A DNA stretch of 64,000 nt from Vespa crabro (GCF_910589235.1 NC_060966.1:1426001-1490000), one strand, 5' to 3'; numbered from the stretch's first letter, positions 37,995 to 54,145 are shown. Program-made: numbers and translations. The notes: generated by a model not told the origin, from the sequence alone.

Positions 37995-40900
37995 TTAATA
38001 ATAACGCTATTAACGATAATAATAGTAACGATAATAACGGAAAGATTAATAAAAATAATAACGCCAATATCGATAATATTAATAATAATAATAAAATAAT
38101 AACGAGAAAAGCAATAATAATAATAATAATAATAATACGATAATAACGATAATAACGATACTAATAATAAAAATATTATTGAAAATATCGATAATAACGA
38201 TAATAATAATAAAATAATAACGATAACAACGAAAAAAACGATAATAATAATAATTATAATATCGAAAATAAGGATAATAACGATGACAACGATAATAATA
38301 ATAACAATAATAACGATTATAATAATAATAATCATAATAATAATAATAACGATAATAACGATAATAACGTTAATAACGATAATAAGGATAATAACGAAAA
38401 AAACGATTATAATAATAATAGTAGAAATAAAAATTATAACAATAATAACTATATTAAAAATAATAAACATTAAGATAATGACGATAATAATGATAATAAT
38501 AATAACGATAATAAAGATAATTATGTTAATAACGATTGTAATAGTAACGATAATAACGATAATAGTAGTAATAATAATACGATAATAACGTTAATAGTAG
38601 AAATAATAATAACGATAATACCGATAATAAAAGTAATAATAATTATAATAACGAAAACAACGATATTAATAATTATAACAACAATAATAACGATATTAAT
38701 GATAATAAGGATAATATACATAAAAATACAAACGAAAATAACGATAATATCGAGAATAATAAAAACAAAAATAAAAATAACAACAATAATAAGGATAATA
38801 ACGATAATATTAATATACATAAAAACAATAATAAAGTTAATAACGATAATAATAGTAAGAACAATAATGATAATAACATTAATAACGATAATAACGATAA
38901 TGACGATAATAACGATAATAATATTAACAATAATAACGATAATTACGTTAATAACGATAATAGTAATATTAATATTACGATAATGAGGATTATAAAGATA
39001 AGGACGGTAATAATAATAACAACAATACTAAGGATAATAACGTTAGTAACAATAATAATAAGAACGATAATAACGATAATTTGGGTAATAGTAGTATAAA
39101 TAATAACAATAATAACGTTTAAAACGACAATTACAATAATCATAATAACAATGATAACAATAATATCGATAATAAAAATAACGATAATAAGAAAAGTAAT
39201 AATAATAATAACGGTAATGACGATAATAATGGTAATAATAATGACGTTAATAATGATAATATCGCATAATAATAGTTATGATAATGACAATATTAATAAT
39301 AACAATAATAACGATAATAACGATAATTGTAGTAATAATAATAACGATAATAACGATAAGAGTAGTAATAATAATAACGATAATAAAGATAATAACAGTA
39401 ATAACATTTATAATAATAACGACGATAATAATAATTACAACAACGATAACAACAATATTAATGATAATAACGATAATAAACCTAACAATAAAAACGAAAA
39501 TAACGATAATAACAATAATAAAAGTAACAATAATAAACGTAACAACGATAATTTCGATAAGAACGATTATAATATTTATAATAACGATGATAACGATAAT
39601 ATGGATAATGATCATAATTACAAGAATATTAATATAAATAAAAATAATAATAAAGATAATAACGATAATAATAGAAAGAACAATAAAGATAATAAGGATA
39701 ATAACGATAATAATAATTACAATAATAGCGAATATAATATTAATAATAATAACGCCTATAACGATAATAGTAAATATATTAAAATAGTTAATCACGATAT
39801 AAACGACATTAACTATAATAATAATAAAAATAATAACAATAATAACGATAATAACGTAAGTAATAATATTAATAAGACGGATAATAAAGATAATTTGGAT
39901 AATTGTAGTAATAATAATACCAATAATAACAATAATAACGATATTAACGAGAGTAACGATAATAATAATAACAATTATAACGATTCTAACGTTAAAAACG
40001 ACAATTATAATAATCGTAATAACGATTTTAACAATAATATCGATAATAAAAACAACGAAGATAACGATAATAATTACAATAATAATGACGATAATAATGA
40101 TAATAACGTGTTATAATTGTTATAATGATAACAATATTAATAATAACAATAATAACGATAATAATGATAGTGAGGATAAAATCGATAAAACTAATTACAA
40201 TAATAACGATATTAACTTTATTAATAATAATAATAATAATAATAATGATAATAAAGATAATAACGTTAATAGTAATATCAACAAATGCGATATTATCTAT
40301 AATATAAAAACGATATTATCTATAATAACGACAATAATAGTAAAAATAATAACAATAATATACATAAAAACGACAATAACGATAATAACGATAATAATGA
40401 CAATAACGATATGATCGTTCTTAACAATAATATAATAATAATAATAAAGATATTAACGATATTAAAGACACTATCTATAATAATAATAACTATATTAATG
40501 ATTAAGATGATTATTATCATAAGAACGATAATAATATAAATAATAATAAAGATAATAATAAAAGATAATAACGATATTAATGATAATTAAGATAATAACG
40601 TCACTAATAATAATAATAATAATAATAACGATAATAAGGATAATAACAATAATTATAACTGTAATAATAACAATTATAACAATAATAACCATAATAACTG
40701 TAATAGCTATAACAATAATAACTATAATAACGATAATATTATTAATAATTACAATAATAACGATAATTACGAATTTATTAATGATGATATTGACGATAAT
40801 AATAATAATGGAAATATCAATAGTAACAATATTAATGATAATGACGATGATAATAATAACGATAATAACGAAAACAACGAAATTAACAATAACAGCGATA

Positions 40901-43900
40901 ATATTAATAAAATTAATAATGATATTTACGTAAATAATTTAATAATAATATCAATGATAACGATAATAACGATAATATTAATAATAATTTTAATAACGAT
41001 AATAAAGATAATAAAGATAATATCGAACATAATTATGATGATAATGACGATAATAATATTAATAATAATAACGATATCAACGATAATTACGATAATAACG
41101 ATAATAAAAATAACGATAATAACGATAATAGCAATAATTATGATTAGAATACTAACGATAAAAAGATAATAATAATAAGAATAATAACGATTATAACGAT
41201 ATTAACGGTAATAACGATAATAATAGTAACAATATTAACGATTAAAGCGATAATAATTATAATGACGATAATAACGATATTAAAAGTAAAAATATTAACG
41301 ATAATAAAGATAAAATTAATAAAAATAATAACGTTAATAACGATAATAACGGCCATAATAATAACGATAATAACAATAATATCGTTAATAATAATAATAG
41401 TTGTAATAATAATAATAAAGATAATATCGATAATTTTGAGAATAACGAATTTAATATTAATGATAACGACGGTAGTAGTAATGGTAATAACGATAATAAC
41501 GATAATGATAATAACGATAGTAGTTTCATAACGATAATAAGATTACAAATAATAACACTAATAAGAATAATGAAGATAATAAAGAAAATAATAATAAGGA
41601 TAATAATGACAATATTAATAATAATAATAACGATAATTACGATAATAACGATAATAATATTAATAATACTAAAGAAAATAACGATATTAACGTTAATAAC
41701 TATAATAACGATAATAACGATAATCTTTATAAATATAATATCGATAAAACAGATAGTAACGATAATAACGATAATATTAATAATAATAATAATAATAACA
41801 ATAACGAAGGTAAACGTAATAACGTTGACAGCGATAATAATAATAACAATAATAATGTTAATTATAATACTAATAATAACGATAATAATAAATGCAATAA
41901 TAATTGCAATAACAAAAGAGATAATAATAGAATTAACAATAATAACGATAATAACGATAATTACGATAATAACAATAATAAGAAATTTAAAACGATAATA
42001 CCGATAACAACGACTATAATAATAACTTTAATAACTAAATAATAATATTAATAATTACAATAATAATGATAAAACAGATTATAACGATAATAATATTAAC
42101 GATAATTACGACAACATTAATAATATAAATAAAGATAATTACGATAATAACAATTATAATATTAACGATAATAACCACAATAGTAATAATAATAATAATA
42201 ATGATAATAACGATAATAACGAATATAACGATATTAATAGTATTTATAATAATAATAATAATAACGATAATTAATATAATAACGATAATAATAGAGGTAA
42301 TATTAAAAAAAAACAATAATAACTATAATAACGATTATGCAGATAATATTATTAATGATATTAACGACAATAATAATAACAATAGAAACGTTAATATCGA
42401 TATTAACGATATTAATAATATTAATAATAATAAAGATAACAGCGTTATTAACGATATTATCGATAATAAAGATAATAACCATAATAAAGATAATGAAAAT
42501 ATTATCGATAATAATAATGATGATAATAACGATAATAACGATAATGACGGTTATAACGATAATTGCGTTAGTAATAACAGCGATATTAACGATAATATCG
42601 ATTATAATAATTAAAATATTTACGATAATATAGATAATAATAATAACTATAGAAACGATATTAACGATAATAATAGAAGTAACAATAATAATATTAAGAA
42701 TAATATCTATAATTACGATAAAGAGGATAATCATAGTAGTAATAATAACAGTAATAACAATAAAAACGATAAAAACGAGTTTAACGACAATAATAATAAC
42801 GATAATAAAGATAATAATGTTAACAACGATAATAATTATATTAATAATAGCAATTATAAGGATAATAAAGATAATAGAAAACCAATAATAACGATAAAAA
42901 CCAAAATATTAATAACAATTGGAACGATAACAACAATAATAATAATATTAATGATAATAATAATAAAAACGAAAGGAGAGATGATGACTATGACAACGAT
43001 AATAAAAATAACAATAAAAACTTATTTATATTATTTCGATTATTTATAATACTAATAATAACGATAATCATAGTTGCAATTATGATGGTAATAACGTAAA
43101 AAATTATAATGTTAATAACAATAATAACGATAATAAAAATAACAACGATAATAATAATAACGATAATGAAGATAATATCGATAATAATAATAACGATAAT
43201 AACGATAATAATATCAATAATAATAACAATAATAACAAATATGACGATAATATCGATAATAAAAATAATAACGATAATAGTAATAATAAGCTTAATAATA
43301 ATAATAACGATAATATCGGTAATAAAGATAATAACGATAATTACGTTAATAACGACAATAATAATATCGATAATAAGAGTTAATAATGATAATATTAGTA
43401 GAAATAATGACAATAATAACAATAATAAAGATAAGAACGATATTAATATTAACGATAATAACTAAAATATTGATATTGATAATAACTCTAAATACGATAA
43501 TAACGATAATAAAGATAATAATAATAACAATAATAACGATAATATTGCAAATAATAATTATAATAATAACAATAATAATGATTATAACAATAATATCGAT
43601 AATAGTAATAATAATAATAACGATAATAAAGATATCAACAATAACAAGGATAAAAATGATAATAATAATAATCATATAAGTGATAATAACAATTATGAAG
43701 AGATAATAAATAATAATAATAAAAACGATAATAACGATAATAACGATTATAATAATTACGACAGTAACGATAATAATAATAGTAATAATATATATATCAA
43801 TGATATTAACGTTAATAACGATAATAATATTAACAATAATAACAATAATTACTAAAATAATGATAATAACGATAATAATATTAACAATAATAACAATAAT

Positions 43901-46611
43901 ATCGATAATAAAGATAATAACGATAATAATAGAAGCAAAAATAACAATATTAAGAATAATAACTATTATAACGATAATAAGGATAATAATAGTAGTAATA
44001 ATAACAGTAAGAACAATAATAACGTTTAAAACGATTTTAACGATAATATTAATAACAATAATAACGATAATATCGAAAATAATATTAACAATATTTACGA
44101 TAATATCGATAATAATAATAATAAAAATAAAAATAATAATGATCATAACGATAACATCGATAATCATAACAATGAAAATAACGATATTAATAATAATAAT
44201 AATATCGATAGTAACAATAATAATGATAATGATGATTATAATAATAATAATAATAGCAATTATAACAATAATAACGATAATAACGATATTGAAATAAAAA
44301 TAATAACAATAATAAATATAATAATAAAAAAATAATAACGTCAATGACTAATAATGGTACTAATAATAACGATAATATCGATAATATTGATAATAATTGT
44401 AATAATATTAGCATTATTAAAGATTATAACGATAATAACGATAATATCCATTATAACGAAATTAATAACTACGATAAGACGGTAAAAACAATAGTAATAA
44501 CGATAATAACTATAATAACGTTAATAATAATTATAGTAACATTAATAAGGATAATAACGATAAATATAGTACTAATAATAACGATAATAACGATAATAAA
44601 GGTAAAAACAATGTTAATTTTAACGATAAAAATGACAGTATTAATAATAATAATAACGATAATCGTGTTAAAAGATAATAATAGTAATTATTATAAATAT
44701 ACTAACGATATTAACGATAATAACTGATAAAAACGATAATACCGATAATTACGATAATAACAATAATAACGACAATAACGATAATAATGATAATAACAAA
44801 AATAACGATAATAACGATAATAATGAAAAAATAATAATAATAATAACGGTAATAACGATAATACCAACAATAGTACCATTAGTATTATTAATTATAATAA
44901 TAACGTTATTGTCGATAATATATTATTACGATTATTAACGATTATTATATTAACGATTATAATATTTTAACGATTATAATATTAACGATAATAACGCAAG
45001 AATAATAATAATAATAAAGATAAAAACGATAATACAGATAATAATTATGAGGATAATGAAGATAATAACAATAACAATATTAGCGATAATAACGTTTATT
45101 ACGATTATAATAAACACAATATTAACGATTGTATTGATAATAATAATAATTTTATAACTATAATAACTATAATTACGGTACTAAAGATAATAACGATAAT
45201 AGCGATAATAATATTAATGATACGAACGGTAATATCGATTATAATAATAACAATATTAACGATAATATCGATTATAATAATAACAATATTAACGATAATA
45301 TCGATTATAATAATATCAACAATAAAAATAATGAAGATAACAACGATAATAACGATCATAATAATATCGATAATAGCGATAACAGTAATAATAATAATAA
45401 CGATATTAATGATAAAATCGATAATATAATAAGAATAAGGTAGATGACTTTGATGTTAACGTTATTCAAGATAATAATAATAACAATACTAACGATAATA
45501 ACGATAATAACGATAAAAAATAAAATTAATTATGATTATAACGTTAATAACAAAAAAAATAATAACAATAATAACGATAAAACCGATAATAATGATAATA
45601 ATAGTAATAACAATAATAACGATAGTAATGATAATAACGTTAATAATAATAACGATAATGACGATAAGAATAATAATAATAATAACAATAATAACGATTA
45701 TTACGTTAATAACGATAATAATAATAACAATATTAACGATAATAGCAATAAAAATAATAAGGATAAAAACAATATTTACGATAACAACGATAATAACAAT
45801 AATATTAAAAACGTGAAAATGATAATTTCGATAATAATAATAACAATATTAACGATAATAATAATAATTATTATAACGATATTAAAGATAAAAAAGACAA
45901 TAATAGTAATAATAAGAAGAAGAATCACGATAATAACGATACTAATAATAGTAATAATAAAAATCATTAAAATAATAATGATAATAATGAAAATATCGAC
46001 AATAATAAAAACGACAATAACAATAATAATAATAATAGTAAAAACAATAATAACGATAATAACGATAATAACGATAATTATAATAAATATAGTAATAACA
46101 ATAATAACGATTATAACGATTATAGCCGTAATAACTATATTAATAATAACGATATTGACGGTAATAAAAATAATACCAATAATTTCGATAATAACGACAA
46201 TTACTATAATAAAGATGATAATAATAATAATAACAAAAATAACGATAATGATGATAATACTTAAATAATAATATCATAAATGACAATAATAATAGTAAAG
46301 TGAATTATTATAAAAATAATAAAATTAATAGGGATAATAATGATATTAACGATAATAATAAGAATGATAATATCAATAGTAATAATAATATTATTTACAT
46401 TAATAAAGATAATAAGGATAATAATTATAATATTTGAAACAATAATAACGACAATAATTATAGCAATAATAACGATAGTAACAATAATGAGCCAATAATA
46501 ACAACAATAATTACGATAATAACGATAATAAGAATAATAACGATAATAATGATTATAACGGGAATAATAACGATCATATCGGTAATAAGGGAAATAACAA
46601 CGATAATATAT
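37995..46611. repeat. A-rich repeat, arm 2 (second part)
   Basis: About 8.6 kb of AAT/AAC/GAT repeat. It is collinear with about 3,050-6,130 of unit 1, with two stretches (about 39,240-40,850 and 41,130-44,830) that have no collinear partner there. Shared words include GATAATGAGGATTATAAAGA (3,607 and 38,980), an AACAGCGATAATATTAATAA word (3,935 and 40,890) and AAGGTAGATGACTTTGATG (4,973 and 45,437). No gene is seen. Confidence 0.92.
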
Positions 46612-46632
46612 TTAATATCGATAATATTGTCA
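46600..46632. other. Strand-switch junction A to T, probable deletion joint
   Basis: Left of the joint, GGTAATAAGGGAAATAACAA matches unit 1 at 6,101. Right of it, CGATAATATTGTCATTATAA matches unit 1 at 11,609. The 5.4 kb lying between these points in unit 1, including its own strand switch and a LINE fragment, is absent. Confidence 0.8.
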
Positions 46633-46753
46633 TTATAATCGATATTATCGTTATAATCGTTATTATTGTTATTATTGTTATTATTGTTATCATTACTACT
46701 ATAATTATCGTTATTATACTAATTATCGTTACTATTATTATTACAATTATTAC

Positions 46754-46802
<49 letters not shown>

Positions 46803-47685
46803 GTCGTTATTATCTTTGTTATCGTTATTAATATTATTACTATTATCGTTATTATCGTTATTATTGTTATTAATATTATTATTATTATTATCATTATAAA
46901 CGATATTATTATTAATACCATTATTACAGTTATTATCGTTATTATCGTTATTATAATTCTTAATAATATTATCATTCTATTCGTTATTATCGTTATTATT
47001 GTAAATACTGCTACTATTATTTACGTTATTATCGATATTATCGTTATTATTATTATTATTATTGTCGTTATTATCGTTATTACCGTTTTTCTCTCTATTA
47101 TCGTTATTATCGTAATTAATATTATTTTTATTGTTGTTGTTATCGTTATTATTGTTATTATTGCCATTATTCTTATCGTTCTAATCGTTCTTATCATTAT
47201 TATCGATATTATTATTAATATTAATATCATTAATATCGTTACTAACGTTATTATTGTTCATATTATTATAGTCATTATAGTTATAATTGTTATTATTATT
47301 ATTAAAATTATCGCTATTAACACTATTATACTTTGTATCATTAATATCGTTTTTATCTGTATTATTATTATTATCACTATTATCGTCATTATCGTTATTA
47401 ATATCATTATTAATATCACTTTATCGTTATTAATGTTACTATTACTACTATTATTATCGTTATTATCGTTATCACTGACCATATTATAATTGTTATTATA
47501 GTTATAATTGTTATTGTTATTATTAATATTATCGCTACTATCACTATTATAGTTTGTATCATTAATATCGTTTTTATCTGTATTATTACTATTATTATTA
47601 TCACTAATATCGTTATTATCGTTTTTAATATTATTATTATTATTACTTTATCGTTATTAGTGTTACTATTACTACTATTATTATC

Positions 47686-47733
<48 letters not shown>

Positions 47734-50700
47734 GGCGTTTTTATCAATATTATCGTTATTACACTTATTATCGTTATTATTATTATCATTATTATCGTTA
47801 TTATCGTTAGAATCGTTTTTATTGATAATAATAACGTTATTATTATTGTTATTCATATCACTACTATTATTTTTATTATTATCATAATTATCGTAATCAT
47901 CGCGATTACCGTTATCATCGCTATTATCCATATTATCGTTAATATTTTTTTTAATCTTAGTATTGTTATTTTCGTTGTTATTGTTATTTTTGGTTTTACT
48001 AACATTGTTATTATCATTATTATCGTTATTATCAATATTTTTATTATTATTATTATCATTATTATCGTTATTATTGTTACTATCAATATTATTATTATTA
48101 TGATTATCGTTATTATCGTTATTACATCATTATCTTTATTAATATAATTTTTAACGTTTTCATCGTTATTATTGTTATTATTATTAATATTGTTAACGTT
48201 ACTAACATTATTATCCTTATTATCGTTGTTTGTGTTATTAACATTATAGTTATTATCGTTCTTATCATTATTAATATTATTATAATTGTTACTATCGTTA
48301 TTAACGTTATTATTATTATTATTATTATCGTTTTTAGCGTTATTATTGACATTATTATTATCGTTATTATTGACATTATTATTATCGTTATTATATTTAC
48401 TATCGTTATAAGTATTACTATTATTATCATTTTTATCGTTATTATTGTTCTTATTATTTCCGTTATTAACGTTTTTACTGTTATTATAGTTATTAAGGAT
48501 ATTATTATTATTATTATTATCCTTATATTTGTTATTATCGTTACTATCGTTGTTATCGATATTATTGTTACCGCTATTATCGTAAATCATCTCCATTTTT
48601 CTTTATTTTTTAATATTGTATTCGTTATTATTATTAATCGATATTATTGTTATTATTTATAATATTATTATCGCTATTTTTATTATCGTTATTTTCGTCA
48701 TTATTGATGTTATTATTATCGTTATTATCGTTATTATTATAATCATTATTATCGTTAATAACGATATTATTGTTATTATTATTATTATCATCGATATTAT
48801 TATTAATATTATTATTATCATTGACGATATTATCGATTTTATCGTTATTATTACTATCATTATTATCGTTTTTATCGTTGTTATCGATATTATTGTTAAT
48901 ATTAATATTAATACTATAACTATTCTCGTTATAATCGTCAATAACGTTATTATTATTATTATTTTTATTATCATTGTTATCGCCATTATTGCTATTATTA
49001 TTTTCGTTATTAACGTTATTATCGTTATAATTTTTCTCATTATTATTGTTATAATCATTATTATTGTTATCATTATTATTATAATTATTATTGTTATTTT
49101 CATTATTATTGTTTATGTCGTTAGTATCTTTACTACCTTATTATTATTTTTATTATTATCGTCGTTATCGTTATTATTGAAACTAACGATATTATTATTG
49201 TTAATTTAATCGTATTTATCATTATTATCGTTCTTGTTGTTATTATCACTATTATCGTTAATATCGTTATTATCGTTTTATTGATATCGTTGTTATCGTT
49301 GTTAGCGTTATTAATCTTATTTTTGTTATTATTATTATTATCTTTTTTATCATTTTTATCATTATTATTGTTATTATTATTATCGTTATAATCGTTATTA
49401 TTGTTATTATTATTATAATTGTTATTATCGTTATTTTTTTATATATATAAATTATAGTATTATAGCGTATATACGTATTATAGCGTTATAATTTTTATTA
49501 TTATTATGGTTATTACTGATATTATCGTTATTATTTTAATTATAGATTTTTTCATTGTTATAATTATTAATATTATTATAGATATTATTGTTACTATAAA
49601 TAATATTATTATTTCAATTCTAGTTATCATCGTTAATATTATTATCTTAATTTTCGTTTTTGTATTTATTATACATACTATTATTATAAATATTATCGAC
49701 ATTATCATTAATATTGTCGTTATTTTTATTGATATTATCGTTATTATCGTCATTACTATTATCATTAGTATCGTTATTATCGTTAGTAATGTTATTATTG
49801 TTATTATTATTATTATTATCAAAATAATCGTTTTTATCGGTCTTATAATTATAATTACTAACGTTAATATCGTTAATATTGTTATTATTGTTATTGTAAT
49901 TAGCATACTTATCGTTATAATTTTTATTTTCGTTAAATTATTATTATTATTATCGTTATTATTGTAGTTGTCGATATTATTGTTAATATTACTATCTTTA
50001 TTATCGTTATCATCATTATTATTGTTATTACTTATAGCATAATTAGCGTATTATTGTTAGTATTTTTATAATTATTATCGTTATTATTCTTATGATTAAT
50101 TTTTCTATTATTATTATTATCTTTATCGGTATTATAGTTATTACCCATATTTACATTTTTATAATTATTATTATTATTATAGTTATAATTGCTTTTACCG
50201 TTATTATCGTTATAATTGTTATTATTATTATCATAATTGCCGTTACGATCGTTATTAACTTTATAAATATAAATACTATTATCTTTAGTATCGTTGTTAT
50301 CGTTATTATCATTATTATGATTATTATTTTTATCGTTAGTATTGTTATTATTGTTATTATTTTCCTTATTAACTTAATTATCGTTATTAATATTATTATT
50401 ATTATCATTTTTATCGTCATTGTCGTTATTAATGTTACAATCGTTGCCATTATTATTACTATTATCGTTATTATCGTTATTGTTATTGTCGTTATTATAG
50501 TTATTTTCGTTATAATTGTTATTATTGTCATTATTACTAATATTATTACCATTATTATCTTTATTATCAATATTATTGTCATTATTATGAATATTACTAT
50601 TTTTTATTTCTTTATAATAGTTATTATCGTTTTTATTGATATTATTATTATAATTATTATCGTTAATATCGTTATTATCTCTATTATAATTATTATTATT

Positions 50701-52347
50701 AACGTTATTATCGTTTTTATCGTTATTATTATTATTGCTATTATCGTTATTATCGTTATTATTATTACAATTATTATTATTAATGACATTATCGTTGTTA
50801 TCGTTATTATTGTTATTATTATTATGGATATTCTCGTAATTATCGTTATTATTATTATCGTTTTAATCGTTGTTACCATTAATACTGTAATTACCTTTAT
50901 TATTATTATTATTAATTTTATTATTATCGTTATTAGTGTTAATATCGATATTAATATTATTATTGTTACTACTACTACTATTATGATCGTTATTATCGTA
51001 ATTATCGTTTTTATTATTGCTATTATTATAATTATAATTACATTTATTATCGTTATTATCGTTATTATCATTATTATCGTTATTATTGTTATTATTTATA
51101 TTATTACCACTATTATAACCGTTATTATCGTTTTTATCGTCATTACCGTTATTATTGTTATTGTTATTATCGATATTATAGTTATTATTGCTATTATTGT
51201 TATCGATATTAAAGTTATTATTGTTATTAACGTTATAATTGTTATTATTATTAATATCTTTATTATCCTTATTATCGTTATTATCATTATAATCGTTATT
51301 ATTATGATTTTTATTGTTATTATTATTTTCGTTATTATCTTTATTATCGTTATTATTGTAGCAGTTATTATCGTTTTTATCGCTATTATTGTTATTATTT
51401 TTATTATTATTATTAACATTATTATAGTTAATATAGTTATTATTATTATCGACATTATCGTAATATTGTTATAGTTATTATCGATACTATCGTTGATAAA
51501 GTTATTATAATTATCGTTAAAATCATTATTATCGTTATTATTGCTATTATTGTTATCATTTATACTATCATTATCGGTATTATCGTTATTATCGTTAATA
51601 CTCTTATTATTTTGAGTATTATTTTCGTTATTCCCATTATAATCATTATTAATTTTATTATTGTTATTATTAGTATTGTTATTATCGTTATTATCTTTAT
51701 TATCAATGTTATCGTTATTGTTGATTATTATCCTTATTATCATTTTTATCGTACTATTGTTATTATTATTATCGTTGTTACAGTTATTATCCTTATTTTG
51801 GATATTATTAATATTATTTTTATCGGTTTTATCGTTGTTATCGTTATTGATGTAATTATTATTATTGTTATTATCTTTATTATCGTTATTATTGTTCTTA
51901 TTATTTTTGATATAATCGTTAATATTGTTATTATTGTTATTATTATTATACTTATTATCATTATTATCGTTATTATCGTTTTTATCGTTATTATATTTAT
52001 TATTATTATTATTAGTGTCTTTATTATCGATATTATTATTATTATTATTATCGATATTTTCGTTATTACCGATATTAATTATTCGTAGTATCGTTATTAT
52101 TGCAATTATTGATATTATTGTTATTATTACTACTATTATTATCGTTATTATTGTTATTATTGTTAATATTGTTATTATTACTACTATTATCGTTATTATC
52201 ATTATAATAGTTTATATTGTTATTATTGTTATTTTATATTATCGTTAATATTGTTAATATTGTTGTTATCTTTATCATTATTATTACTATTATTTTTATT
52301 TTCGTTATTTTCGTTATTATTATTATTATTATTACTATTATTATTAC
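46612..52347. repeat. T-rich repeat, arm 2 (first part)
   Basis: TTATTATCG-type repeat collinear with 11,600-25,430 of unit 1, but without the LTR element and other stretches. The 460-codon Ile/Val frame at 50,092-51,474 is a repeat reading and has no recognisable domain. No gene is seen. Confidence 0.92.
47280..47690. repeat. 231-bp tandem duplication (unit 2 copy)
   Basis: GTTATAATTG begins at 47,280 and 47,511. Each is followed by TTTGTATCATTAATATCG and ending words. It corresponds to the 227-bp pair at 12,451 and 12,678. Confidence 0.78.
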
Positions 52348-52628
52348 TTCCTATGAGTAGGGGAAGGTAGAATACTCACAAAGTACTCCCTGCTTGTCGT
52401 AGCAGGCGACTAAAATGGACTGTGTGAATGGCGAATGAATGTTCTTGAACGGCTACTCTTACCTTTGTTCTTCTTTTATATCTTTTTCTAATCTTTCTCT
52501 CACTATCAAGCTTCTTTCCGTTCCCTGCCTTTCCTAGGGCAGCTCGCCTCCCAATAATTATATTTCTTCTGATGAATAGTACATAAAGAGTTACATGCTG
52601 TCGTGGGAGGGACTTACACGCCACGGCG

Positions 52629-54145
52629 TTGTCAGGTGGTTTTAGGGCAGGCCACCCACCGTCGTCATCCAGCATCTGCCAGGTGCTTGGGGTAGGCAAC
52701 CTGGCCCCATCTCTGGATGTTGCTACAGGAAGAGCACCACAGGTAGGCGACCTGCCCTGCGGTTTGTCTATGGCGACAGAAGGCTAAAATATGAGGAAAG
52801 CCACTTGGAGGAGTGGCAATTGGCTGCCAGGGCAGTTGATAGCACGTGGTTCTCCGGCCTGATGTCACCTATGCAGTTTGCGATGGGGACATCACAAGAT
52901 GGAGATAGTGAGAATCTCGCTCAAGCGAAAGTACTCCTTGCCAAAATGAAGGCGGCTATTACTAGAAATCCCAACGTTAACAACACTATTAAACAAGCGC
53001 TCCCAGAAATGGAGGACATCATAGACAGCCTCAAGTCCATTTATGAATCTCGAAGAATGGTCATTAAGCGAGTGTGGACCCTAGCCCGAGTTTCACAGAG
53101 CCCTTGGGTAAATTTTCTAACTGATGCAGGCGCAATTAAAAGAGTAGCCACAAGCCCGCCGCAGTTGCATCAAGAAAGCCTCAAAAGACCAAAGCAAGAA
53201 ACGACGACGACCGAAGCCACCAAGAGGTCGGAGGTCGTTAAGAAGAAATCAAATTAGGACAAACCAGCGACGAAAGTGATGAAACACACACTGCAGGAGA
53301 AAAAGAAACCGAGCAAATCAGAGGAAAGGCCGAGAAAGGGAACAAGGCCGGACGCGATCCTCCTGAAACCTGCGCAAAGTAAAACTTATGCAGACGTAGT
53401 CGGAGACTTGCACCATCACTTCAAGACCAGCGGAACAGGGGTACACGTTAGATCGTTCCGGCAGACCAGAATTGGAAGGGTTCTCCGCGAACTTAAGAAG
53501 ACCACTGCGCATATCAAGTCCTCATTTGTATAAAACCTGAGGAAAGAAGTTGGAGAAACGAGCTGCATCACAGATCTGGTCCCTAGAAGTACGCTGGAAA
53601 TACGGGACTGCGTTTGCTACACATTGGTGGTGGAAGTCGAAGTGGCCTTAAAGAGGACCCTGCCAGACTACGCGGGGAAACTAGTGGTTAAATTGACGAA
53701 CCCCAATGCGAGACAACAACGCCTGCACCTCATCAGACTAGAAGAGGAAACAGCTGCGAAGCTTTTAAAGGTCGGCCGAGTGCTGGTTGGCATCATCAGC
53801 TGCAGGGTCAGGAGAAGAGCAGAAGTGAGGAGCTACCGCTGTCTCAAATTTGGTCACTATAGCGCCACGTGCAATGGATCTGATCGCAGTAGGTTCTGCT
53901 ATTTCTGCGGCGGCACGGGGCACACGATCAAAGACTGCAAGGTCAGCGAACCGACTTGCTTCTTATGCTCCAATAGCGTTGTTGAAACTAAGAAGCACTT
54001 GGCGGGATCAAGGGCCTGCAAAACTTTCAAAGAGGCCCATGCAACAGCCAAAAATAGGAAAACAGGACGAGTGTACTTCAGGGTAATCTCAATAGAAGCA
54101 GGACGGTGCAATCAACTCCTAACCCGGCTCTACTCTGAGAAATAA
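52629..54145 (+). pseudogene. LINE copy B ORF1, with stops
   Basis: Collinear with copy A ORF1. A one-base loss near 52,780 (GCGACAGAAGG against GCGACAGGAAGG) breaks the N-terminal part. From 52,805 one frame runs to 54,145, with stops only at TAG 53,255-53,257 and TAA 53,531-53,533. Zinc knuckles two and three are intact (CYFCGGTGHTIKDC; CFLC...HLAGSRAC). The first knuckle has lost its first Cys through a three-base loss (RSYRCLKFGHYSATC). The frame runs on into RVISIEAGRCNQLLTRLYSEK, which resembles an endonuclease N-terminus, so the ORF1-ORF2 boundary lies near 54,070. Confidence 0.8.

Noticed and set aside
50092..51474. A 460-codon Ile/Val-rich frame as a membrane protein gene
   Set aside because: It is a reading of ATT/ATC/GTT triplets of the repeat, with no start context, no charged loops and no conserved match in unit 1.
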